Assembly: GCA_034412795.1 (NCBI GenBank)
Contig: DAOUMD010000034.1
Span: 23,850 to 87,849, forward strand
DNA length: 64,000 bases
Origin: JAUVPY01 sp034412795
GTDB lineage: Bacteria > Chloroflexota > Anaerolineae > 4572-78 > NAK82
Direction of reading: 5' to 3'
Shown: positions 34,410-42,587 of the stretch, piece after piece
Layout: each line of letters starts with the position of its first letter
Numbering within the stretch: the first letter of the stretch is position 1
Program-made: the position numbers and the translations under genes
Notes under the pieces: generated by a model
The model's input: only the letters and a program-made list of their open reading frames with translations
Told to the model about the DNA's origin: nothing
Database searches by the model: none

Positions 34410-35546
34410 ATGATCAAACGCAAAATTCGTGTTGGGATCCTCTTCGGCGGGCGTTCGGGTGAGCACGAGGTAAGCCTGACCTCTGCCCAGGGAATCATGA
34501 ATGCCATCGACAAAGACAAATACGAAGTGGTGCCCATCGGGATTACCAAAGAGGGACGCTGGATGGTCGGGGGTGACCCTATGCGAGCGCTACGTGCCGC
34601 GGCAGACATGCCGCCGGTCCTGGCCGCTATTGCTGAGGAAGAGCCCGAAATCCAGACTGTCCTGGTACCGCTCGAACCGGGTCCCAGCGCTCTAGCCACG
34701 GCCGACGCGGCCCTGGAGGTGGACGTGATCTTACCCGTGCTCCACGGCCCCCACGGCGAAGACGGCACGGTGCAAGGCCTCCTGGAACTGGCAGGACTGC
34801 CCTACGTTGGCGCCGGGGTCACGGCCAGTGCGGTGGGCATGGACAAAGCCATCGCCAAAGACGTCTTCCACACCCACGGCCTGCCGGTCCTCCCCTACCA
34901 CGTGGTCTTGCGCAAAACCTGGCAGAGGCACCCGGCCGGAACAGTCACCCTGTGTGAAAAGACGCTACGCTACCCCATGTTTACCAAGCCCGCCAACCTG
35001 GGATCGAGCGTTGGGGTGAGCAAAGCCCGTAATCAGGACGAGTTGATGGCCGGCCTGGACGAAGCAGCTCGCTTTGATCGTAAGCTCATCGTCGAACAAG
35101 GTATCCAGGCGCGGGAGATCGAAGTCAGCGTATTAGGTAACGATGACCCTATCGCCTCGGTACCAGGCGAGATCATCCCTTCGCGCGAGTTTTACAGCTA
35201 CGCCGCCAAGTATGTTGACGACGCTTCGGACCTGCTCATCCCGGCTCCCATCACAGACGAGCAGACCGAAAAGATCCGGGAGCTGGCCATCCAGGCATAC
35301 ATGGCCATCGATTGCGCCGGCATGGCCCGTGTTGATTTCCTGATGGACGCGTCAACGGATGAAATCTGGCTCAACGAACTCAACACTATCCCCGGCTTCA
35401 CGCCGATTAGTATGTATCCCAAGCTGTGGGAAGCGACCGGCATCAGCTACACCGACTTGATCGATCGGCTGATTCAACTGGCTCTTGAGCGCCACGAGGA
35501 CAAGGGGCGCTCGGAAACGTCGTTCGACGTGTCTACAGCGACGTAA
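34410..35546 (+). CDS. ddl: D-alanine--D-alanine ligase
   Basis: ATP-grasp enzyme supplying D-Ala-D-Ala for MurF. 378 residues. VGILFGGRSGEHEVSLTSAQ, LPVLHGPHGEDGTVQGLLEL, LPYVGAGVTASAVGMDKAIA, FTKPANLGSSVGVSKARNQD, VEQGIQAREIEVSVLGND and MARVDFLMD ... WLNELNTIPGFTPISMYPKL are the standard Ddl motifs, with the metal-binding Asp/Glu/Asn near the end intact. A vancomycin-resistance type (D-Ala-D-Lac) cannot be judged safely from sequence, but nothing suggests it. Confidence 0.96.
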   Translation: MIKRKIRVGILFGGRSGEHEVSLTSAQGIMNAIDKDKYEVVPIGITKEGRWMVGGDPMRALRAAADMPPVLAAIAEEEPEIQTVLVPLEPGPSALATADAALEVDVILPVLHGPHGEDGTVQGLLELAGLPYVGAGVTASAVGMDKAIAKDVFHTHGLPVLPYHVVLRKTWQRHPAGTVTLCEKTLRYPMFTKPANLGSSVGVSKARNQDELMAGLDEAARFDRKLIVEQGIQAREIEVSVLGNDDPIASVPGEIIPSREFYSYAAKYVDDASDLLIPAPITDEQTEKIRELAIQAYMAIDCAGMARVDFLMDASTDEIWLNELNTIPGFTPISMYPKLWEATGISYTDLIDRLIQLALERHEDKGRSETSFDVSTAT

Positions 35547-35554
35547 AGAAAAAG

Positions 35555-35655
35555 GCTCATGTTCAGAACAAGTGACAGTATGGTGAGATACAATGAATAG
35601 ACTTTCCCAAATTTGCTTCTGCTTTCGTACGTTTGCACTTGTTCTGAATATGAGC
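35555..35655. repeat. Dispersed inverted-repeat element, copy 1 (between ddl and ftsQ)
   Basis: GGCTCATGTTCAGAACAAGT (35,555-35,574) is matched in inverted form at 35,636-35,655 with one mismatch, around a 60-bp AT-rich centre. The reverse complement of the right end continues with GCAAACGT and so matches the left end of the element at 55,663-55,797 over about 26 bases. Two copies 20 kb apart show a mobile or dispersed repeat family. Confidence 0.85.
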
Positions 35656-35678
35656 TAAGAAAAAGAGGATCTTTGAAC

Positions 35679-36467
35679 GTGGCCCGGAGACGAAATGGCC
35701 GCCGCTCACAGAGGCGGCTTGGCAGACAATATCCCAGCAGCGCCCGGCGCGTGCGCTTCGCCCTGACGCCTGTACCTGGCCGGTGGCAAGCAACGGTCTC
35801 GCGGCTGGTTGCCGCCCTACTGCTGGCTTTTGCGGTCTGGGTCATTTACGCCATCTTCAACTCGTCCAACTTCTACGTGTATGGCATAGAGGTGCAGGGC
35901 AACACCACGGTAACCACCGAGGAGGTTTATTCGACCAGTGGACTGGAAGGGCTGAGTGTCTTTTGGGTGGACCCGGCGGCCGTGGCCAGACGAGTGGAGA
36001 CGCTGTCCAATGTGAGATTGGCCCACGTGAAGGTGCGCTTGCCGGCCAGGGTGATCATCACCGTTGAGGAACGAACACCCGTGATCTTGTGGCAAACCGG
36101 CGACGCCCGGTGGTGGGTCGATGCTGAAGGGGTCATTTTCCCCCCCCGCGCCGACCTGTCCAACGCCTTGACCATCATCGACACCGATGCTCAGCCGGTC
36201 TCGCCCGGCGAAGCGCTCGATCCTAGCATTATAGAAACGGCCCAGTCGCTGCGCCGGCTGCTGCCTGAGTTGCCGGTGATGAACTACTCGCGCGCTACGG
36301 GCATCAGTTTCACAACCGGAGAAGGCTGGCCCGTTTACCTGGGAGACGGTCACGATATGGACGCCAAGCTAACCATCCTGGTCAACCTGCGCAAAGACCT
36401 GATGGCGCGTGGCGTCACACCCAAGTTCATCGACGTGAGATTTGTGGAGAGGCCGTTTTACAAGTAG
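35679..36467 (+). CDS. ftsQ: Division protein FtsQ/DivIB
   Basis: Bitopic divisome protein. 262 residues from GTG 35,679 with AAGAGGAT about 9 bases upstream; the longer frame starts inside the repeat element. Basic cytoplasmic tail (ARRRNGRRSQRRLGRQYPSS), one helix (LVAALLLAFAVWVIYAIF), then the POTRA domain (YVYGIEVQGNTTVTTEEVYS ... VDPAAVARRVETLSNVRLAH ... VRLPARVIITVEERTPVILW) and the beta domain. Position between ddl and ftsA is classical. Confidence 0.92.
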   Translation: MARRRNGRRSQRRLGRQYPSSARRVRFALTPVPGRWQATVSRLVAALLLAFAVWVIYAIFNSSNFYVYGIEVQGNTTVTTEEVYSTSGLEGLSVFWVDPAAVARRVETLSNVRLAHVKVRLPARVIITVEERTPVILWQTGDARWWVDAEGVIFPPRADLSNALTIIDTDAQPVSPGEALDPSIIETAQSLRRLLPELPVMNYSRATGISFTTGEGWPVYLGDGHDMDAKLTILVNLRKDLMARGVTPKFIDVRFVERPFYK

Positions 36468-36539
36468 CCTGTTACCTATTACCTATCATTACCTGCTCAA
36501 TTTTAAGGTGATACATACTAGATATAGTGGTATAACCCC

Positions 36540-36568
36540 TTGTCAAATACTAGAAATTGTGGTAAACT
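36540..36568 (+). promoter_or_regulatory. Likely ftsA-ftsZ promoter
   Basis: TTGTCA, 17 bases, TAAACT, about 80 bases before the ftsA start. The leader between carries two hairpins (CTTTATAAG...CTTATAAAAG, and GCCCTATATAAGGGC), so ftsAZ may have its own expression control. Confidence 0.6.
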
Positions 36569-36647
36569 GGAAGTTGCCCCCTTTATAAGGACTCTTATAA
36601 AAGGGCCCTATATAAGGGCAGCGACCACCGCAGGGTGGAGGTAAAGC

Positions 36648-37880
36648 GTGGAGCGCACCATCGTCGGCATAGACGTCGGAACTACCAAAATCTGTACCCT
36701 GGTTGGCGAGGTTGACGAAGCGCGCAACCTGCGCATTGTTGGCGTGGGAGTTACCCCCTCCCGAGGCATTCGCAAAGGGGTGGTGGTCAATGTGCAGGAG
36801 GCGACCGAGGCCATTGCCGCCTCGATCGAAAAGGCGGAGCGTATCTCGGGCTACGCCATTGAGAGCGCTTACGTCGGACTGGCAGGCAGCCACATCTCGG
36901 CCATCAACAGCCGGGGCGTGGTCGCCATCAACCGAGGGGATCGCGGGGTCCAACCGGCTGACATCGAGCGGGCCCTGGACGCTGCCCGTGCCGTCGCCGT
37001 CCCGCACAACCGGGAGATATTACACGTCATCCCGCGCGGCTACACGGTAGACGACGATGACGGTGTACGCGACCCGCTCGGCATGCAGGCCTACCGACTG
37101 GAAGTAGAATCGCACATCATCACCGGCGCCACGGCCTCGATTCATAACCTGGTCAAGTGCGTGCAGGCGACCGGTATGGGTATTGATGCCCTGGTGCTGG
37201 AACCACTGGCATCGGGCGAGGCGGTGTTGACTGACGTGGAGCGTGAAATGGGTGTCGTCCTGGCCGATATCGGTGGTGGTACCACCGATATCGCCATCTT
37301 CATAGAAGGCAGCATCTGGCACACGGTCGTGCTGCCCACCGGCGGCGAGCACATCACCAACGACGTCGGCGTCGGGCTGCGCACGCCTTTCACGACCGCC
37401 GAAGAACTCAAGATCAAGCACGGGCACGCCCGTCCCAACTCCATCAACCCCGACGAGACCATCGACGTGGCCGTGTTCGGGGAGGGAGAGCGGCAACGCG
37501 TCTCGCGTCAGTTCTTATCTCAAATCATCGAAGCTCGTGTTGAAGAAATCTTCGACCTGATTCTGCAGGAGATCAAGCGTTCTGGTTACGATGGTCTTTT
37601 GCCGGCGGGGGTGGTCCTGTGCGGTGGCACGGCTGACCTGGCCGGTATCCGCGACCTGGCCCGCGATATGCTCAATCTACCAGTGCGCATCGGCGCACCC
37701 CAGGATCTGCGAGGCCTGGTGGACATCCTGGGTAGCCCCGCCTACGGCACCAGCGTAGGGCTGCTGCAATGGGGTATGCACCACGATGCGCCCCACCCCG
37801 AGCGCGTTCGGCGCAACGGGCACTTCAAATTACCTGGCATTTTAAGAGCCTTTTTACCGGATAGACAGACCAGTAATTAG
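36648..37880 (+). CDS. ftsA: Division protein FtsA
   Basis: Actin-like ATPase that anchors FtsZ to the membrane. 410 residues from GTG, with GGTGGAGG upstream. VGIDVGTTKICTLVGEVDEA is the phosphate-1 motif, RGVVVNVQEATEAIAASIEK begins the 1C domain, VLADIGGGTTDIAIFIEGSI phosphate-2, GGEHITNDVGVGLRTPFTTA, and VVLCGGTADLAGIRDLARDM the adenosine motif. The C-terminal end (FKLPGILRAFLPDRQ) could form the short amphipathic membrane helix. Ninety-one bp separate it from ftsZ. Confidence 0.97.
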   Translation: MERTIVGIDVGTTKICTLVGEVDEARNLRIVGVGVTPSRGIRKGVVVNVQEATEAIAASIEKAERISGYAIESAYVGLAGSHISAINSRGVVAINRGDRGVQPADIERALDAARAVAVPHNREILHVIPRGYTVDDDDGVRDPLGMQAYRLEVESHIITGATASIHNLVKCVQATGMGIDALVLEPLASGEAVLTDVEREMGVVLADIGGGTTDIAIFIEGSIWHTVVLPTGGEHITNDVGVGLRTPFTTAEELKIKHGHARPNSINPDETIDVAVFGEGERQRVSRQFLSQIIEARVEEIFDLILQEIKRSGYDGLLPAGVVLCGGTADLAGIRDLARDMLNLPVRIGAPQDLRGLVDILGSPAYGTSVGLLQWGMHHDAPHPERVRRNGHFKLPGILRAFLPDRQTSN

Positions 37881-37971
37881 TAGCTGGGGCCCAGGGGCTG
37901 AATTCATTCTTAATGATCAATTTTATGCCCCCCAGCCCTCAGCCTCCAGAAAAAGAAAAGGAGTATGGGAG

Positions 37972-39054
37972 ATGCAGTACGGAGACCATTCATACACAGA
38001 TCAATTCATTGAAGCTGAACATTTCGCCCAGATCAAGGTCGTGGGCGTAGGTGGCGGCGGCTCAAACGCCGTCAACCGCATGATTGCCGAAGGACTGCGC
38101 GGCGTCGATTTTGTGGCCGTCAACACCGACGCCCAGGCACTGCTGATGAGCGACGCCCCGCAGCGGGTGCGCATCGGCGATAAGTTGACGCGCGGGCTGG
38201 GCGCCGGCGGCGACCCTGAGGTTGGCGAGAAAGCGGCCGACGAGTCTTCAGAGGATTTACGCGATATCCTGTCCGGCTCCGACATGGTCTTTGTCACCTG
38301 CGGAATGGGCGGGGGCACCGGAACCGGCGCCGCGCCCGTCATCGCCGATCTGGCCAGGAGCAACGGCGCGCTGACCATCGGCGTGGTGACCAGACCCTTC
38401 GCCTTTGAGGGCAGCCGCCGCCGGACCCTGGCCGAAGAGGGCATCGAGAAACTCAGAGAACGAGTAGACACCCTGATCATCATTCCCAACGACCGGCTGC
38501 TGGAGATTGTAGAGAAAAAGACCTCCATCACCCAGGCCTTCCAGGTAGCCGACGACGTGTTACGCCAGGGCATCCAGGGCATTTCCGAGCTGATCACCGT
38601 ACCCGGCTTGATCAACCTCGACTTCGCCGACGTGCGCTCGATTATGAGCGAGGGCGGCGCCGCCCTGATGGCGGTGGGTAAGGCCAACGGTGACACGCGA
38701 GCCAGCGATGCCGCCCAAAGCGCCATCGCCAGCGCCCTGTTGGACGTGACCATCGACGGCGCGCGCGGCATCCTGTTCAACGTCACCGGCGGCACCAGCC
38801 TGAGTCTGTTTGAGGTCAATGAAGCGGCCGAGATCATCCGCGCCAAGGCCCACCCGGACGCCAACATCATCTTCGGCGCCGTCATCGACGAGAGCATGGA
38901 CGAGGATATCCGCATCACCGTCATCGCCACCGGGTTCGACGCCATGAGCCAGCGCAAACCGTACGTGGCCGGCCAGAAAAAGACGATCGAATTCCCGGTG
39001 CAGCGCTTCGACCAGGACGACCTGGACATCCCGGCCTTCCTGAGGCGGCGTTAG
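37972..39054 (+). CDS. ftsZ: Division protein FtsZ
   Basis: Tubulin-like GTPase forming the Z ring. 360 residues. IKVVGVGGGGSNAVNRMIAE, DFVAVNTDAQALLMSDAPQR, CGMGGGTGTGAAPVIADLAR (GTP signature near residues 110-120), IIIPNDRLLEIVEKKTSITQ and NLDFADVRSIMSEGGAALMA (catalytic T7 loop) are all present. The linker is short; the tail DLDIPAFLRRR is the conserved C-terminal peptide that binds FtsA. AAAAGGAG precedes the start. Last gene of the dcw cluster. Confidence 0.98.
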   Translation: MQYGDHSYTDQFIEAEHFAQIKVVGVGGGGSNAVNRMIAEGLRGVDFVAVNTDAQALLMSDAPQRVRIGDKLTRGLGAGGDPEVGEKAADESSEDLRDILSGSDMVFVTCGMGGGTGTGAAPVIADLARSNGALTIGVVTRPFAFEGSRRRTLAEEGIEKLRERVDTLIIIPNDRLLEIVEKKTSITQAFQVADDVLRQGIQGISELITVPGLINLDFADVRSIMSEGGAALMAVGKANGDTRASDAAQSAIASALLDVTIDGARGILFNVTGGTSLSLFEVNEAAEIIRAKAHPDANIIFGAVIDESMDEDIRITVIATGFDAMSQRKPYVAGQKKTIEFPVQRFDQDDLDIPAFLRRR

Positions 39055-39058
39055 AGAC

Positions 39059-39420
39059 CAGACCTGACAGGTCTTTGGAAACCTACCTGTCAGGTCTGCG
39101 AGGTAAAGGGTAGAGATTTAGCCAATAAACTCGGTGCCTCAGCACCCTGTAAACCTATATTAACGCGTATACTCGTTGCGTTAGCAACTTGCTGACCCAA
39201 TCAATTTGTTTGCATACCCTCCATATTGCCCCGGCGGTTGGGCAAAAGACCGCATACTGCATCCCCACGCGCCCCTGGCCACCTCTCCTGGCCAGGGGCG
39301 CAACCCTTTTTGCCTGGGAAACTCCCGATCTTCGCTGATCGTTACGGTTATTCAACCGTAACGGGTATTTGCGGATATACATCCGCCGGTTATGGGTTGC
39401 AGATACATACCTGCAACCAT
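39059..39420. repeat. Hairpin array downstream of ftsZ
   Basis: A gene-free 360-bp stretch with at least six perfect or near-perfect hairpins: CAGACCTGACAGGT with its inverse (39,059-39,098), GGTGC-CTCA-GCACC (39,133), GTTGC-GTTA-GCAAC (39,175), a 13-bp GC stem (39,269-39,301), GTTACGGTT-ATTC-AACCGTAAC (39,341), GCGGAT-ATAC-ATCCGC (39,371) and an 8-bp stem at 39,395-39,418. Most loops are four bases. Could be stacked REP-like repeats or a structured RNA. Confidence 0.75.
39269..39315 (+). terminator. Likely intrinsic terminator of the dcw cluster
   Basis: GCGCCCCTGGCCA pairs perfectly with TGGCCAGGGGCGC across a 7-nt loop, followed after AACCC by five T. About 215 bp after the ftsZ stop. Confidence 0.65.
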
Positions 39421-39461
39421 CAGGCTGAGTAGCTACATATAAGATTAATTCATTTTACCCC

Positions 39462-39491
39462 TTGCCAACCACCCCCAATCTGTGATAAACT
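39462..39491 (+). promoter_or_regulatory. STAND NTPase promoter, shared block with 55,935
   Basis: TTGCCA, 18 bases, TAAACT. The sequence from ACCCCTTGCCAACC through ATCTGTGATAAACTGATCA is nearly identical to that upstream of the NACHT-FGE gene at 56,071, including bases after the -10 box, so the two genes probably respond to the same signals. Confidence 0.65.
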
Positions 39492-39535
39492 GATCAAAAC
39501 GAACCATGTTCGGCCAGGACGACCTGGCGATGAGA

Positions 39536-39566
39536 AACAGGCCGTTCTGGACGGCCTGTTGTTTTT
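39536..39566 (+). terminator. Attenuator-like terminator in the STAND leader
   Basis: AACAGGCCGT, loop TCTGG, ACGGCCTGTT, then GTTTTT: a perfect 10-bp stem with a U-tract, lying between the promoter and the AGGAG ribosome site of the STAND gene. It fits a 5' leader attenuator. Confidence 0.7.
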
Positions 39567-39582
39567 CGCCAGGAGTGCGCCT

Positions 39583-41784
39583 ATGCAATGCCCTACCTGC
39601 CAACGAACGTGGCCTGATGAGTTCAAGGTGTGTCCTACATGTGGCATTACCCTCAAGGCTGAAATGGGTGAGGGAGCTTCTGGAGCTATTGCTCAGGCAG
39701 GGGGCGTGGCCTCTGGTTCACGGGGCGTGGCCGTCGGTGGTGATGTAGAGGGGGGGATAAGGATACACTACCACATTCCTGAGGTACCGGCTCTTCAAGT
39801 GCCGATTAGGATTTTTCACAACTTGCCTCAGCCAGATTATGTTCGCTTTGTGGGTCGCGAGGATGAATTGAGCCGCATCCGTGAACTCCTCTCCCCTGCC
39901 AACCGTGCATGGATTATAGTTATTGACGGCATCGGTGGCATTGGTAAATCGGCACTGGCGTTGGAAGTAGCTCATCGCTACCTTCGCGATTATAGCAGAT
40001 TGCCTGGGGAAGAGTGCTTTGAAGCCATCATCTGGGTCTCAGCTAAAGAAACGACACTCACTGGTAACGGAATTGTTCCTCGCCAGCATGCCATCCGCAA
40101 ATTGGATAACATCTATACCGCCATCTCTATCGCTTTAGATCGGGAAGAGATCTCTCGTGCCCGACCAGAGGAGCGCGATGCTGTGGTCCGACGCGCCTTG
40201 ACACGCCAGCGCACGTTACTGATCATAGACAACTTGGAGACGATAGACGACAGGCAGGTGAATGAGTTCCTGCATGAACTCCCGGCTCCTACCAAATGCA
40301 TAGTTACTACTCGCCATCGTATAGACGTAGCCTACCCCGTGCGTCTGACGGGAATGAGTAAGGAAGAAGGGCAGGCTCTCATTGCCCAGGAATGCGTCAA
40401 GAAAGACGTGACATTGAACGAAAATGAAGCGAAAGTGCTTTATGAACGCACCGGTGGCGTACCGCTGGCGATTGTGTGGAGTGTAGCTCAGATGGGAGCT
40501 GGCCATAGGGCCGAAGTCGTACTGAACCGTCTGGGCCAGCCTACAGGCGATATCGCTCGTTTCTGTTTTGAAGAAGCAGTCGATCGCATTTGTGACACTG
40601 ATGCTAAGAAGTTGCTAATGGCTCTCTCGCTGTTCGCAACCTCTGCCAGTCGAGACGCGCTCGGGTATGTGGCTGATTTAGATGCCGATGTGCTGAGTTG
40701 GGATGAGGAATTGGCGTTACTTGAGAAACTGTCGCTAATTAATCGAGGTCGAAGTGGTCGGTTCTGGATGTTGCCACTGACTAGAGAGTATGTGGTTGCG
40801 ACCTTGTTGTCTGGTTCAGCGACTGCTATAGAATTGCGTAATCGTCAAGTTGAATATTACCTGAAATATATCCCTCGCCCTGCATCTATCCAACCCTACT
40901 CAACAGAGATTGTGGCACAGGTCAAGAACGAGGTACATAACGTTCTTGATCTCCTAGAGTGGTGCAAGGATCAAGGAGAGCAACATTATTTGCTTGAACT
41001 TTTTCTGAGGATACATCATTTGCTTGGCGTGTTTGGCTACCTCAGCACTCGCGAATACTGGGGGCATCACGCTATTCAGGCCGCAAAAGTGCCGGGGGTT
41101 ACCGCCCACTTAGGCATATTGTATGTCGCAATGGGCTGGCTTTATATTAAGAGAGGTGATCTTGCCCGCGCCCGTCGCTATTTGGAAAGAGGGATTACAT
41201 TCAGTAGGCAGAATAACGATTGTGAGGCTGAGTATCTCGCTATGCGCTACTTGGGTAGACTTGATAGCCTTGAAGGAGACGCCGTTCGGGCTCTACAAAC
41301 CTATCTGAATGCTCTTACTATGGCTATGGCAGGTGGATATGAGGCGGTGGTCGCTGGCATAAACGCAGACTTATCATATTGGCATATGCAACACGGTACG
41401 CTGGAGGAGGCTGAAAAACATGTAAAGGCGGCTATTGACGGATTTGAGGAGCTTAACGACATTGTGAGAGCTTCTGACAGGACCATAATGTTGGCAAACA
41501 TCCTTGTTCGACAAGGCAAATTCTCTGAAGCAGAGAAGTATCTACTTCCGAGTCTCCAGCATCTAGAGAAGGACCTGCGGCAACCGGAGGCTGTTGCGGC
41601 AGGATATGCCTGCTTGGCCCACATTTGTGCTGAGCAGGGCAATCGTGTAGAGGCTATAAAATGTTGCAACCGCGCCGAGCAGATTTACGATAGAATTGGC
41701 ATGCGTGAAGAGACGTTTCCGATAGGTCTACCAGAGATCTGTGATTCAGAGGATGAGGTGATAAATGAAGCTGCTACGTTCTGA
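39583..41784 (+). CDS. STAND (NB-ARC-like) NTPase with zinc ribbon and TPRs
   Basis: 733 residues from ATG 39,583 (AGGAG 7 bases upstream). Order: a zinc ribbon (Cys3, Cys6, Cys17, Cys20), three Gly/Ala heptads (GAIAQAG, GVASGSR, GVAVGGD), an NB-ARC-like NTPase with Walker A DGIGGIGKSALAL (~115-127), Walker B TLLIIDNLETID (~208-219) and a sensor TTRHRID, a winged-helix region, and a C-terminal helical repeat array (YVAMGWLYIKRGDLARARRY; AVRALQTYLNALTMA; AYACLAHICAEQGNRVEAIK-like TPRs). Such proteins act as signal-sensing switches in immunity or regulation. No effector domain is fused; the coupled next gene may be the effector (inference). Codon use is more AT-rich than the dcw genes, hinting at transfer. 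Confidence 0.85.
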   Translation: MQCPTCQRTWPDEFKVCPTCGITLKAEMGEGASGAIAQAGGVASGSRGVAVGGDVEGGIRIHYHIPEVPALQVPIRIFHNLPQPDYVRFVGREDELSRIRELLSPANRAWIIVIDGIGGIGKSALALEVAHRYLRDYSRLPGEECFEAIIWVSAKETTLTGNGIVPRQHAIRKLDNIYTAISIALDREEISRARPEERDAVVRRALTRQRTLLIIDNLETIDDRQVNEFLHELPAPTKCIVTTRHRIDVAYPVRLTGMSKEEGQALIAQECVKKDVTLNENEAKVLYERTGGVPLAIVWSVAQMGAGHRAEVVLNRLGQPTGDIARFCFEEAVDRICDTDAKKLLMALSLFATSASRDALGYVADLDADVLSWDEELALLEKLSLINRGRSGRFWMLPLTREYVVATLLSGSATAIELRNRQVEYYLKYIPRPASIQPYSTEIVAQVKNEVHNVLDLLEWCKDQGEQHYLLELFLRIHHLLGVFGYLSTREYWGHHAIQAAKVPGVTAHLGILYVAMGWLYIKRGDLARARRYLERGITFSRQNNDCEAEYLAMRYLGRLDSLEGDAVRALQTYLNALTMAMAGGYEAVVAGINADLSYWHMQHGTLEEAEKHVKAAIDGFEELNDIVRASDRTIMLANILVRQGKFSEAEKYLLPSLQHLEKDLRQPEAVAAGYACLAHICAEQGNRVEAIKCCNRAEQIYDRIGMREETFPIGLPEICDSEDEVINEAATF

Positions 41785-42481
41785 GACACATCGCATCTTG
41801 ATCGAAGGTCATCGGGGAGCCGAGGGGGCTAAGGTAGAGAACACTCTGGAAGCCATTGAGTACGGCTACGAACACGGTGCCGATCTATTGGAACTGGATG
41901 TGCAACGAGCCGCAGATGGCGAACTTGTTATCTACCACAGCTATCAGTTACTCGATGGACGTTGGGTTCGTAACCTCGAAATTGGTGAACTTAGGTCGGT
42001 GAGGCACCGGGGAAAGAAGCTGTTATTCCTCGAAGAAGTGCTGGATTGGCTCAATGAAAAGGAGGTCGGTCTGTCTCTAGACATCAAGAATGGGTTCGGG
42101 TTCAATCGTCAGGTATTCTTAGACACCCTTGCCTGTGTTGAAAGGCACGATTTGGTCGAACGTGTGATGCTTATTGGATGGGATCATCTTGGATTGTTGG
42201 AAGCGAAGAACCGTAATCCTGAAATCACCACGCGAGCCTTAATTCGCGGACGCCCTGTCGACATTGTCCAAGTTGCAAGGAGGGCACGGGTTGACGCGGT
42301 TAACTTGGACGCGGATATGGTCACCAAGTCGGAGGTGGAATCTCTGCACGGGGCAAGAATCGCAGTCGTAGTGGCGGAGATGATCAACCCAGACTTCGCA
42401 CGTCCTGTTGAACTGGGTGCGGATGTGGTATGCTGTAAAGATCCCGGAGCTGCACGCAAAGCACTAAGGGACGTGTTGTAA
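41765..42481 (+). CDS. Glycerophosphodiester phosphodiesterase-like protein
   Basis: 238 residues, TIM-barrel GDPD fold. ILIEGHRGAEGAKVENTLEA carries the first catalytic His, LLELDVQRAADGELVIYHSY the metal-binding Glu/Asp and second His (HD of most relatives is HS here). LSLDIKNGFGFNRQVF and VDAVNLDADMVTKSEVE fit the rest of the barrel; the C-terminus (GADVVCCKDPGAARKAL) is complete. No signal peptide, so it is cytoplasmic. The ATG is inside the STAND gene (20-bp overlap), with GAGGATGAGGTGATAA before it, so the two proteins are translated together. It could degrade phosphodiesters or phospholipids under NTPase control (inference). Confidence 0.82.
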   Translation: MKLLRSETHRILIEGHRGAEGAKVENTLEAIEYGYEHGADLLELDVQRAADGELVIYHSYQLLDGRWVRNLEIGELRSVRHRGKKLLFLEEVLDWLNEKEVGLSLDIKNGFGFNRQVFLDTLACVERHDLVERVMLIGWDHLGLLEAKNRNPEITTRALIRGRPVDIVQVARRARVDAVNLDADMVTKSEVESLHGARIAVVVAEMINPDFARPVELGADVVCCKDPGAARKALRDVL

Positions 42482-42587
42482 TGACACCTATACACTTGTT
42501 GTGAGCCAAATCATCGGATATGTTGAACGATAAGAGTGTATTTATACCACTGTCTGTCTGATCCACTCACGGGAGGACTTTGCTCAT

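Noticed and set aside
38001..39029. A long minus-strand open frame opposite ftsZ
   Set aside because: It is the antisense shadow of a conserved gene, rich in Ser, Arg and Met as such shadows are.
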